A stretch of 7,186 nucleotides of DNA from Candidatus Omnitrophota bacterium (GTDB lineage Bacteria; Omnitrophota; Gorgyraeia; Aquiviventales; Aquiviventaceae). The DNA is taken from positions 1 through 7,186 of the forward strand of contig JACPAW010000093.1 of the NCBI GenBank assembly GCA_016180605.1. The letters are read 5' to 3'. Positions 1 to 5,924 of the stretch are shown one piece after another. The notes under the pieces are model-generated. The model saw only the letters and a program-made list of their open reading frames with translations, did no database searches and had not been told where the DNA came from. A program made the position numbers and the translations under genes. Position 1 is the first letter of the stretch; each line of letters begins with the position of its first letter.

Positions 1-791
1 AAGTTGTGAATAGCCATTTCCATGATCTGACGGCACTCTGGCGACTGGATGCGGCAAAGGAAGCTCTGGGCGCCCTCGGCATTAATCTACACGGTGATGA
101 TAATGAGGTAGGATACAACCTATTCGAGAGAAACTCCGCGCAGTGCACGATGAGTGATGGCAACGTTCAACACTACAGCGCACCCTTTGAAATCTTCAAT
201 GCCAACCGTAGCTTGATTCATCACAACCGGGCATTTGACCACCGCAAACACGCTGAGTTTGGACACGATGCAACGCATACCTCGGATGATAATGTCTTAG
301 CGTACAACCTCTTTGTCAGTCCCCGTCCTGATGCCGTGGGTCCCAATATTCATGGAGCGGCTAACCTCTTCGGTCCGGTCAACAGGACGAAGATCTATAA
401 CAACACCATTCTCTTTACTGGTTCCGGCAGTCAGGCGCTGGTGTGCGATTGCAGCGGGGACGCAACGATTCTGAACAATATTTTGGTTGCCGACTGGAAA
501 GCAGGCTTCTATAAAGGAGTATTTACCGAATCGAATACGATCTATTGGAGAGTCGTTGGGGCACCACTCGTTCAATTTGTAAACGGTTCACTCAGTCCCA
601 CATCACGCAAAATAGATCCGCAGTTTGTTAATCCGGCAGTTTCCGGCGGGAATTACCGTCTTCAATCGACATCTCCTGCAGTGGATACGGGAATGCTTGA
701 ACCCATGCTGAGCGGATGGAATCGTGATCTTGACGGGATAGCCACCCCGCAGGGAGAAGCAGTTGATATCGGCGCGTATGAATTAAAATAA
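1..791 (+). CDS. Right-handed parallel beta-helix repeat protein, C-terminal part (5' end outside window)
   Basis: The reading frame is open to the left edge, so this is the C-terminal part of a longer protein; the in-frame GTG at 6 is not trusted as the start. At least 261 residues are visible. Numbering from that GTG, short Asn-rich beta-helix rungs recur: NEVGYNLFERN (33-43), SLIHHNRAF (69-77), DNVLAYNLF (95-103), TKIYNNTILF (128-137) and ATILNNILV (153-161). The end (about 204-259) has the closing signature seen in many exported beta-helix proteins: DPQFVNP, YRLQSTSPAVDTG, a D-x-DG segment and VDIGAYE. Such proteins are usually secreted or surface-located and bind or cleave polysaccharides, but no catalytic residues can be assigned, so lyase or hydrolase activity is not claimed. 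The stop is followed by 59 bases that hold the promoter of the next gene; no terminator was seen there. The fold is well supported; the substrate and the full length are unknown. Confidence 0.85.
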   Translation, partial: VVNSHFHDLTALWRLDAAKEALGALGINLHGDDNEVGYNLFERNSAQCTMSDGNVQHYSAPFEIFNANRSLIHHNRAFDHRKHAEFGHDATHTSDDNVLAYNLFVSPRPDAVGPNIHGAANLFGPVNRTKIYNNTILFTGSGSQALVCDCSGDATILNNILVADWKAGFYKGVFTESNTIYWRVVGAPLVQFVNGSLSPTSRKIDPQFVNPAVSGGNYRLQSTSPAVDTGMLEPMLSGWNRDLDGIATPQGEAVDIGAYELK

Positions 792-811
792 AACTCTAGA
801 GCCCATCCACC

Positions 812-838
812 TTGACAGATACTCTGCTTTGTTATAAT
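812..838 (+). promoter_or_regulatory. Sigma70-type promoter of the histidine kinase gene
   Basis: A perfect TTGACA (812-817) and a perfect TATAAT (833-838) are separated by 15 bases, shorter than the usual 16-18. Initiation about 7 bases after the -10 box would fall near 845, only about 6 bases before the ATG at 851. No Shine-Dalgarno sequence lies in front of that ATG, so the transcript is probably leaderless or nearly so. Confidence 0.7.
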
Positions 839-850
839 GTCGCGGATTAG

Positions 851-2422
851 ATGAAAAACGGCTTGATCCAATCCTCGCCTGCCGAACGAATCCGCCCTTC
901 TACTATCGCCCAGCAGCTCTTGCTCTTGCTGATCCTGCCATTGGCGTTTCAAATCCTTTTCATGGTGGCACTCATCCGCGCTCAACATCATAGCGAGCAA
1001 GCCCAGCGGCTTTCGGCGCGCGCCGAAGCGTTCACCGCCAATGCGTATGGTCTTTTGGACCTTCTGCTTAAAGCGGATGCGAACCTGCGTACGGGTTTGT
1101 TAGAGCAAGATCCTGGCGCACTCACCTCCTACCGTAATGCCGCGGAGCAAATTCCGTTCGCTTTGGAGCGTTTGCGCCAAACGATCACGGAATCTCCCCG
1201 GCATGCCGCTGTTTTTGGACGTTTGGAGAAAAGAATCAATGAAAAATTCTCCTTCATGGACGACATCGCCGTCAATGCATCCTCTGCTACAGCCAACGCG
1301 GTGGCTCTGACCGATTTGCTCGAGCGAAATAACGCTTCAACGGCTACCATTCAGGAAGCGGTGAGTGCTTTCGTTGAAAAGTCGCTCCAAATTACCGACA
1401 CACGCCAGCAAGCAATGAAACGATCCCTCCGGCAGCTTCATCGCCTCATATGGACCACTTTGATCGTCCTTATCGGATTAACCTATTTGATATGGATATT
1501 CATCCGAAGCGGAATTGCTAAACGGCTCTCCCTGCTTATTGAAAATACGAAGCGGTTGACATCCGGCGAGCCGCTCGTTCGACCCACCGGCGGCCAAGAT
1601 GAATTCGCCCGGCTTGAGCAGGCCTTCCATAAGATGGCGGATGCCCTTGCGGCATCGATGAGCAAGGAACGACTGGCAAAAGAAGCAGCGGAATCAGCCA
1701 ACCGCGCCAAAAACGAGTTTCTGGCCAATATGTCGCATGAGCTGCACACGCCGCTGAATGCCGTTATCGGCTATTCCGAACTGATGCGCGATGGGACGGT
1801 CGGTCCCTTAAGCCCAACGCAGCAAGAATACACGCAATACGTCTGTGACGGCGGCCGTCATTTACTCTCTTTGGTAAATGACATCCTTGATCTTTCGAAG
1901 ATCGAGGCGGGCAAAATGGAGCTCCATCTTGAGACCGTCGATATCAAAACGCTGCTGCAAAACAGCCTTGCCATGATCAAAGGTAGAGCGCTGACGCATG
2001 AGCTGGAAATTTCGCTTCGCATCGCCGAAGACACAGGCTCCATCCGCGCCGATGAGCGCAAAGTCAAACAAATGGTCTTCAACTTGCTTTCCAATGCAGC
2101 CAAGTTCACGCCGGATGGAGGAACGATCGGAGTGGAAGCTTTGCGCCAGGACAAACAGGTCATCGTAACCGTCTGGGATACAGGAATTGGAATCGATCCG
2201 AAAGATGCGGATAAGGTCTTCCAAGAGTTCCGGCAGATTGACAGCGCCTATTCCCGGAAAAATACCGGAACGGGGTTGGGCCTTTCTCTGACTCGACGGT
2301 TTGCCAAACTTCACGGAGGATCGATCTGGTTTGAAAGTAGTGGCAAGAATCAAGGCGCGCGATTTAGCTTCGCTCTTCCCGTTTCCGGACCCGAAAACAG
2401 TACCAAAAAAGATAAAACTTGA
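851..2422 (+). CDS. Membrane sensor histidine kinase (CHASE3-HAMP-HisKA-HATPase_c)
   Basis: A 523-residue inner-membrane sensor kinase. A first membrane segment at about 22-43 and a second at about 199-219 flank a helical extracytoplasmic sensor. Its DANLRTGLLEQDP stretch (76-88) followed by LTSYRNA resembles the CHASE3 signature. A HAMP linker (about 219-272) leads to HisKA with the H-box MSHELHTPLNAVIGYSEL; the phospho-accepting His is residue 296. The ATPase domain shows the N-box NLLSNAAKF (Asn411, Asn415), G1 DTGIGI (443-448), an F-box-like VFQEFRQID and G2 GTGLGLSL (473-480). All residues needed for autophosphorylation are present. One oddity is that the usual Arg of HELRTP is His299 (CAC). 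There is no receiver domain and no response regulator gene in the window, so the partner is unknown. It is driven by its own promoter at 812-838, and its stop codon overlaps the -35 box of the next promoter. The family assignment is secure; the stimulus is not known. Confidence 0.95.
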   Translation: MKNGLIQSSPAERIRPSTIAQQLLLLLILPLAFQILFMVALIRAQHHSEQAQRLSARAEAFTANAYGLLDLLLKADANLRTGLLEQDPGALTSYRNAAEQIPFALERLRQTITESPRHAAVFGRLEKRINEKFSFMDDIAVNASSATANAVALTDLLERNNASTATIQEAVSAFVEKSLQITDTRQQAMKRSLRQLHRLIWTTLIVLIGLTYLIWIFIRSGIAKRLSLLIENTKRLTSGEPLVRPTGGQDEFARLEQAFHKMADALAASMSKERLAKEAAESANRAKNEFLANMSHELHTPLNAVIGYSELMRDGTVGPLSPTQQEYTQYVCDGGRHLLSLVNDILDLSKIEAGKMELHLETVDIKTLLQNSLAMIKGRALTHELEISLRIAEDTGSIRADERKVKQMVFNLLSNAAKFTPDGGTIGVEALRQDKQVIVTVWDTGIGIDPKDADKVFQEFRQIDSAYSRKNTGTGLGLSLTRRFAKLHGGSIWFESSGKNQGARFSFALPVSGPENSTKKDKT

Positions 2423-2447
2423 CAAGACAATTGCTGTACCTTATAAA
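2419..2447 (+). promoter_or_regulatory. Sigma70-type promoter of the coiled-coil / beta-barrel unit
   Basis: TTGACA (2419-2424) overlaps the TGA stop of the histidine kinase gene. A 17-base spacer separates it from TATAAA (2442-2447). The predicted start of transcription, near 2454, lies about 3 bases before the ATG at 2457. As with the kinase gene, there is no room for a Shine-Dalgarno site, which suggests a leaderless mRNA. Confidence 0.75.
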
Positions 2448-2456
2448 ACTTAGTTA

Positions 2457-2951
2457 ATGTTGCCTATTAGGGTCATTCCAATAATCGGCTGCGCCATTGG
2501 ATTAGGTTTAAGCCAACCCTCCCTTTACGCGGCAGATCCTGCCAAAAGACTCTCTTCTGGAAATACCCCCCCCATCGAAAAACAACCCAAGAATTCCGAA
2601 GAAAAAGCATGGTGGATAGAGCCTCTTCCAGTCCCATTCGATCCTGAGTTGGAATCTCTTATAGTGGAAGTACAAGAGAGCCTGATCACGCTCAACAAAC
2701 AAATGGTGCGCCGAAAGGAGCGTCTTAAGGACACCGAGGATCCTTCTGTGAAGGCTCAATTGTATGAGGAACTAGAAGCTCTTCGAAAAGAGCAAACAGA
2801 GTTGGAAGGCCTTCTCCATCAGCTTGTTAATGAAGCGAAAATCAGCCAGCGCACGGAGATCGATGAAGCTCTCGCGAAAGCGCGTTGGCTTGAGCAGCAG
2901 CAGGAGCGGTGGTATCAGAAGGAGGAGCTTCTCCGTGACCGGCAAGAGTAG
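2457..2951 (+). CDS. Small exported coiled-coil protein of unknown function
   Basis: A 164-residue protein that I do not recognise. The N-terminus is a Sec signal peptide with a hydrophobic core at about 4-20 and likely cleavage after SLYA (about 25-26). A short Pro-rich linker containing AWWIEPLPVP (51-60) follows. From about residue 64 to the end the chain is Glu/Lys/Arg/Gln-rich and strongly helical, with hydrophobic spacing that suggests a coiled coil. It is therefore probably periplasmic. The ATG lies just after a promoter with no Shine-Dalgarno site. The 3' end contains the ribosome-binding site and start codon of the outer-membrane barrel gene and overlaps it by 17 bases, so the two are probably translationally coupled and may work together. 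A run of eight C bases (2566-2573) just after the signal-peptide region could be a slippage site. Coding status is well supported by the signal peptide, the promoter and the overlap; the function is unknown. Confidence 0.8.
   Translation: MLPIRVIPIIGCAIGLGLSQPSLYAADPAKRLSSGNTPPIEKQPKNSEEKAWWIEPLPVPFDPELESLIVEVQESLITLNKQMVRRKERLKDTEDPSVKAQLYEELEALRKEQTELEGLLHQLVNEAKISQRTEIDEALAKARWLEQQQERWYQKEELLRDRQE
2921..2927 (+). promoter_or_regulatory. Ribosome-binding site fixing the GTG start of the beta-barrel gene
   Basis: GGAGGAG lies 7 bases before the GTG at 2935, inside the upstream coiled-coil gene. It decides between this GTG and an in-frame ATG further upstream at 2824. Only the GTG gives a protein that begins directly with a signal peptide. 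Confidence 0.85.
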
Positions 2952-4047
2952 GAGTTTCCCAAGGCTGACGGGATACGGTCTTGCCGCGTTGATGGTGCTG
3001 ACTCTGCCCACACAGGTCCTGCTTGCGCAAGAAAAAGCTCAAGGAGACGATTCCACGGAAGGCGTAACACGGCGGCGGGAGCTTCCACCGCTGACCGCGC
3101 AGATTCCCCCTGAAGAAGCGCTGGCTGCCATCAAGCGGCGCGCACAGAAGATTCTCGAAGCCCGCCGGGCCGCCCGTCGCTTGAAGTTCTCCGGAGAGCT
3201 CTCAACCGCCGTGGCGTATGAAACGAACCCCGGCACCGCATCGGACCACAAAGGCGACACATCCTTGGAGCCGAATACGTATATGCTTCTTTCGAAGAAG
3301 CTTACCCCCGCGCTGACGTGGCAGGGTACGTATTACGGCACCTACCTGCAATATGTGAGGTACCACTCGGGGGATTATACCGATCATATCATCACCCCAC
3401 TTAAACTGCAGTGGCAACCAGGACGGGTGTGGCGACTGGAAAGCTGGATGGATCTGGAACGAAACCAATATCGCGACGATGCGCGAGATTCCAGTTACAA
3501 GCAGATCAAATGGACAGGACGCATCCGGCAGAACCTGTTTAAATCCTGGTACCACCAGCTCCAGTACGAATGGTTCGGCAGAGACTACACCCATAAAAAG
3601 GCGCGGGATGGGGCTGGGGCGGATACGGAGACGTATCGAAAGGATGCGCGCTATCGATTTCGGCACAAGGTGGGGACTACCGTCAAAAAAGCGCTTCTTT
3701 CAGTCGAGAATGATTTTTATCTGAATGAATCGAACGATGCGCGCAACGACTATTACGACTATGAAGTGTGGAAGATCAATAATTCCGTTAGCGGCAGTCT
3801 TACTAAAAAACTCTACCTCAGCGGGAGTTTCGCTTTTGAGCGCAAGAACTATCGAGAGCGCCCGGTAAGCGGCCTTGTGGTAGCCCGGTATGACGATAAG
3901 TACACGCTCAGCAGTTCAGCCAGCTATGATCTGAATAAGACGTGGCGCCTTGCCTACGGGTTGACCTTCGATCATCTTGGCTCCAACGAGCCAACGGGCG
4001 AGTACGATAACGCCAAACACTCCTTCACCGTCACCGCAAAGTTCTAA
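2935..4047 (+). CDS. Outer-membrane beta-barrel protein
   Basis: A 370-residue protein from the GTG at 2935. The start is chosen because GGAGGAG lies 7 bases upstream and a clean signal peptide follows at once (hydrophobic core about 12-30, cleavage near LLA-QEK at 31). A short helical, Arg/Ala-rich periplasmic segment (about 58-83) precedes the barrel. From about 84 to 370 the sequence alternates polar and hydrophobic/aromatic residues in repeated strands rich in Tyr and Trp, with charged loops such as those around 101-110, 223-232 and 265-274. The last strand, HSFTVTAKF, ends in Phe, the usual outer-membrane assembly signal. No known porin or transporter family is recognised. It lies downstream of, and overlaps by 17 bases, a periplasmic coiled-coil protein, so the pair may form an envelope complex; that link is inference. 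It ends 20 bases before a strong hairpin terminator. An outer-membrane location is well supported; cargo or ligand is unknown. Confidence 0.85.
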   Translation: MTGKSRSFPRLTGYGLAALMVLTLPTQVLLAQEKAQGDDSTEGVTRRRELPPLTAQIPPEEALAAIKRRAQKILEARRAARRLKFSGELSTAVAYETNPGTASDHKGDTSLEPNTYMLLSKKLTPALTWQGTYYGTYLQYVRYHSGDYTDHIITPLKLQWQPGRVWRLESWMDLERNQYRDDARDSSYKQIKWTGRIRQNLFKSWYHQLQYEWFGRDYTHKKARDGAGADTETYRKDARYRFRHKVGTTVKKALLSVENDFYLNESNDARNDYYDYEVWKINNSVSGSLTKKLYLSGSFAFERKNYRERPVSGLVVARYDDKYTLSSSASYDLNKTWRLAYGLTFDHLGSNEPTGEYDNAKHSFTVTAKF

Positions 4048-4067
4048 TTTCGTCCGTCAATAAAAAC

Positions 4068-4104
4068 AAAACCCCGACGTCGTATCACACAACGCCGGGG
4101 TTTT
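4068..4104. terminator. Bidirectional intrinsic terminator between convergent genes
   Basis: A 13-base arm, AAAACCCCGACGT (4068-4080), faces ACGCCGGGGTTTT (4092-4104) across an 11-base loop. All but one position pair; the exception is A-C in the plus-strand RNA but becomes a U-G wobble in the minus-strand RNA. T-rich sequence follows in both directions (TTTTCG on plus, TTTTGTTTTTA on minus). It lies between the stop of the beta-barrel gene (4047) and the stop of the convergent gene (4128) and can end both transcripts. Confidence 0.88.
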
Positions 4105-4127
4105 CGATTATCTTATCCGCATAAGCC

Positions 4128-5867
4128 TCACTGGAACACTGAGTTCGGAGCGGTATCCGCCGGACTAGTCGCCGTGTGATCGTGTCGCGTCCCATCCGTA
4201 TGAACGTGGATCGTGTGCTCATGTGAGGTGGTGTCTTCGTGCACATGGATCGTTGTTTCGTAGCGCTCCTGGGCGAGCGTCTGGCTGTTGCTCTGGATAT
4301 CTTGCTGTAATTCCGTTGAGGTGGAAGTGGTAGTGGTATCTCCGGCCGTCCAGCCAGTACTGCTATAATCGGTGCCTGCCGGCTGCCAGGTCTCACCGGA
4401 ACTCGACACCCAGCTTCCACTACTATCTTGTGTCCAGGTTTCGCCGGTGGAGGCTGTTCCGGTGCTGCTGTAGGAAGTGCTCTCCCATCCACTGCTGTAG
4501 TTCATCCCACCCATGTTAGGTTCCCAACCTCCTGTCGATGGGTTGATGCCGTAGTTTGAGCCCTCCCAGCTACCAGTGGACGCCGGGCCACCGCTGTAAG
4601 CATTCTCGAATCCGCCGGCGTAGGAAGTTCCACCCGTGTAGGTTGTCCCACCCATGTGGGGCTCCCAGCCTCCGGTACCCGGGTTGATGCCGTAGTTGTC
4701 GCCTCCAGTATACCCTGAGCGCCAGCCGGATTTGTCACCGCCTGCCTGCTCGTAGGCGAAGGCTTCCGCGGCCCGCTGACTCATCGATGCAGCGGCAGCT
4801 TTCTCCTCAGGTGAAAGGGCTTGCCATTCACTGGAATTAGGATCAAAGATATTTCCTCCTGTCATCAGCTCTCGGGCCCGCGCCTCGGAAATGGTGCCCG
4901 ACTTCGTCATTGCCTCAACTAGCGAAGTCGTGCTGCCGTCAACCTGCGTGTATCCTCGGCCACCCATACTACCCATGCCAGAACCTTCAAAGTAAGTTCT
5001 GGCCATCTCGCCAAGCCGTCCATCCATCGTGCCCGCTTGTCCCATCTCCGCCATCGCCTTAGCTAGCGTCTCTTGGTTGAGTTTGCCATCACGCATCAAC
5101 TTGTCGATGACCGAGGGATCGTTGAGGTTCAGGTTTGAGTCAACACCCAGCTTGTTGGCCAGCTCCTTTGCAGCGCCGGTGTCGTAGCCAGGCATATTGG
5201 AACCTCGGCCTTCATAGGGGCCGCCACCCGCGTAACCTCTAAATCCACCCATCTCATTACCACTAGTGGACCATCTTGCAAACTCGAATTCCGCCGACCG
5301 CACGAACTCTGGCGGAGCACCCTGCGCGATCATCGTCTCTTTCCAGTCGCTGAACATCTCATTGGCGTGCGTGATCATTTCGGACGAGGGAGTGTAGCGT
5401 TCCCCGCTCTCAAAGGCCTTCATCTGCCGCTCACCCTCGCGCAACATGAGCTCACGCTCCTTGGCCAGCTCTGGATCGGTGGTGCGCAAGGCCTCAAGCT
5501 CAGCCTGCGTGCGGCCTTGCCACTCATTGTACTGGGTTCGTGTCGTCTCGCGAACTACCTGAGGAATCACCGTACTCACATCGATCCCTTCCCGCTGAAT
5601 GATGGCTACTTCCTGTGTTACCGCCGCCCGCGCCCGCGGATCCAGCACACACCCCTCGGCTACCTCGCGGATGAGTATTGCTAATTCCGGATCCCTCATT
5701 ACTGTTGGATCGCTCGCAACCAAGGCCTCAACCCCCGCGTTTAACACGGGGTCCACATCCGCCAACTGTGCCAAGGCAACTGGAGAGGGTAGAGCCAAGC
5801 CCCAAACGATTAGCCCAGTTAGCAAGGTACGTCCCCGTTCCCACCCCGTCATCCTATCCTTTCCCAT
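4128..5867 (-). CDS. Exported Gly/Ser/Tyr/Trp-rich repeat protein with His-rich C-terminal tail, unknown function
   Basis: A 579-residue secreted or envelope protein that I do not recognise. AAGGAGG lies 5 bases before the ATG at 5867; a second ATG at 5852 (residue 6) also has a purine-rich stretch in front. Signal peptide: charged N-terminus, hydrophobic core about 14-26, cleavage near VALA-Q (33-34). Residues 35-200 are largely helical and hold two DPEL motifs (59-62 and 131-134). Residues 200-310 become Gly/Met/Tyr-rich. Residues 310-375 look helical again and include SSEWQALSPEEKAAAA. From about 380 the chain is low-complexity, with a 47-residue-spaced repeat (NYGINPxTGGWEPxMGG at 391 and 438) and two SxGETW motifs. 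The tail (540-565) is two tandem His-rich 13-mers. There is no LPXTG, PEP-CTERM or other sorting signal at the end (NSVFQ). It lies 57 bases downstream of the riboswitch-controlled gene on the same strand, with no terminator between, so co-expression under that riboswitch is likely. A matrix, adhesin or metal-binding role is inference. Confidence 0.82.
   Translation of the reverse strand: MGKDRMTGWERGRTLLTGLIVWGLALPSPVALAQLADVDPVLNAGVEALVASDPTVMRDPELAILIREVAEGCVLDPRARAAVTQEVAIIQREGIDVSTVIPQVVRETTRTQYNEWQGRTQAELEALRTTDPELAKERELMLREGERQMKAFESGERYTPSSEMITHANEMFSDWKETMIAQGAPPEFVRSAEFEFARWSTSGNEMGGFRGYAGGGPYEGRGSNMPGYDTGAAKELANKLGVDSNLNLNDPSVIDKLMRDGKLNQETLAKAMAEMGQAGTMDGRLGEMARTYFEGSGMGSMGGRGYTQVDGSTTSLVEAMTKSGTISEARARELMTGGNIFDPNSSEWQALSPEEKAAAASMSQRAAEAFAYEQAGGDKSGWRSGYTGGDNYGINPGTGGWEPHMGGTTYTGGTSYAGGFENAYSGGPASTGSWEGSNYGINPSTGGWEPNMGGMNYSSGWESTSYSSTGTASTGETWTQDSSGSWVSSSGETWQPAGTDYSSTGWTAGDTTTTSTSTELQQDIQSNSQTLAQERYETTIHVHEDTTSHEHTIHVHTDGTRHDHTATSPADTAPNSVFQ
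4173..4250 (-). repeat. Tandem 13-residue His-rich units (HxH motifs) at the protein C-terminus
   Basis: Residues 540-552 and 553-565 of the 579-residue protein are two adjacent copies of the pattern IHVH-x-D-x-T-x-H-x-H-T. Each copy has two HxH motifs, giving eight His in 26 residues. HxH clusters of this sort commonly bind Zn, Ni or Cu; metal binding here is inferred from composition only. Confidence 0.75.
4488..4703 (-). repeat. Two-copy internal repeat (47-residue period) in the exported repeat protein
   Basis: Residues 389-413 and 436-460 are two copies of one unit; the first begins GDNYGINPGTGGWEP and the second GSNYGINPSTGGWEP, followed in each by MGG and Tyr-rich sequence. In DNA the copies occupy 4629-4703 and 4488-4562, 141 bases apart and in frame. 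The rest of each period is Gly/Ser/Thr/Tyr-rich and less conserved, so this is an old duplication within the low-complexity domain. Confidence 0.75.
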
Positions 5868-5872
5868 CTCAT

Positions 5873-5879
5873 CCTCCTT
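5873..5879 (-). promoter_or_regulatory. Ribosome-binding site of the 579-residue exported protein
   Basis: AAGGAGG on the minus strand ends 5 bases before the ATG at 5867. It lies in the 57-base gap after the upstream gene's stop. No clear -35/-10 pair or terminator was seen in that gap, which supports co-transcription of the two minus-strand genes. Confidence 0.75.
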
Positions 5880-5924
5880 GTTCCTATCTCGACAAATGGA
5901 TTTCCACTCCTGCGGTTTTATAGG

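Noticed and set aside
1862..2425. Minus-strand open frame of 187 codons opposite the histidine kinase
   Set aside because: It is a shadow of a well-supported kinase gene with all catalytic motifs; no ribosome-binding site or recognisable domain was seen.
2466..2492. IIGC near the N-terminus of the coiled-coil protein as a lipoprotein lipobox
   Set aside because: The Cys is at residue 12, too early to follow a full hydrophobic core, and a normal signal peptidase I site (SLYA) fits better.
2824..2934. In-frame ATG at 2824 as the start of the beta-barrel protein (407 residues)
   Set aside because: It has no ribosome-binding site, puts a basic non-signal stretch in front of an obvious signal peptide, and overlaps the coiled-coil gene by 128 bases. 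The GTG at 2935 has GGAGGAG at ideal spacing.
5868..5924. A separate promoter or second riboswitch between the two minus-strand genes
   Set aside because: The 57-base gap holds a ribosome-binding site but no convincing -35/-10 pair and no room for an aptamer.
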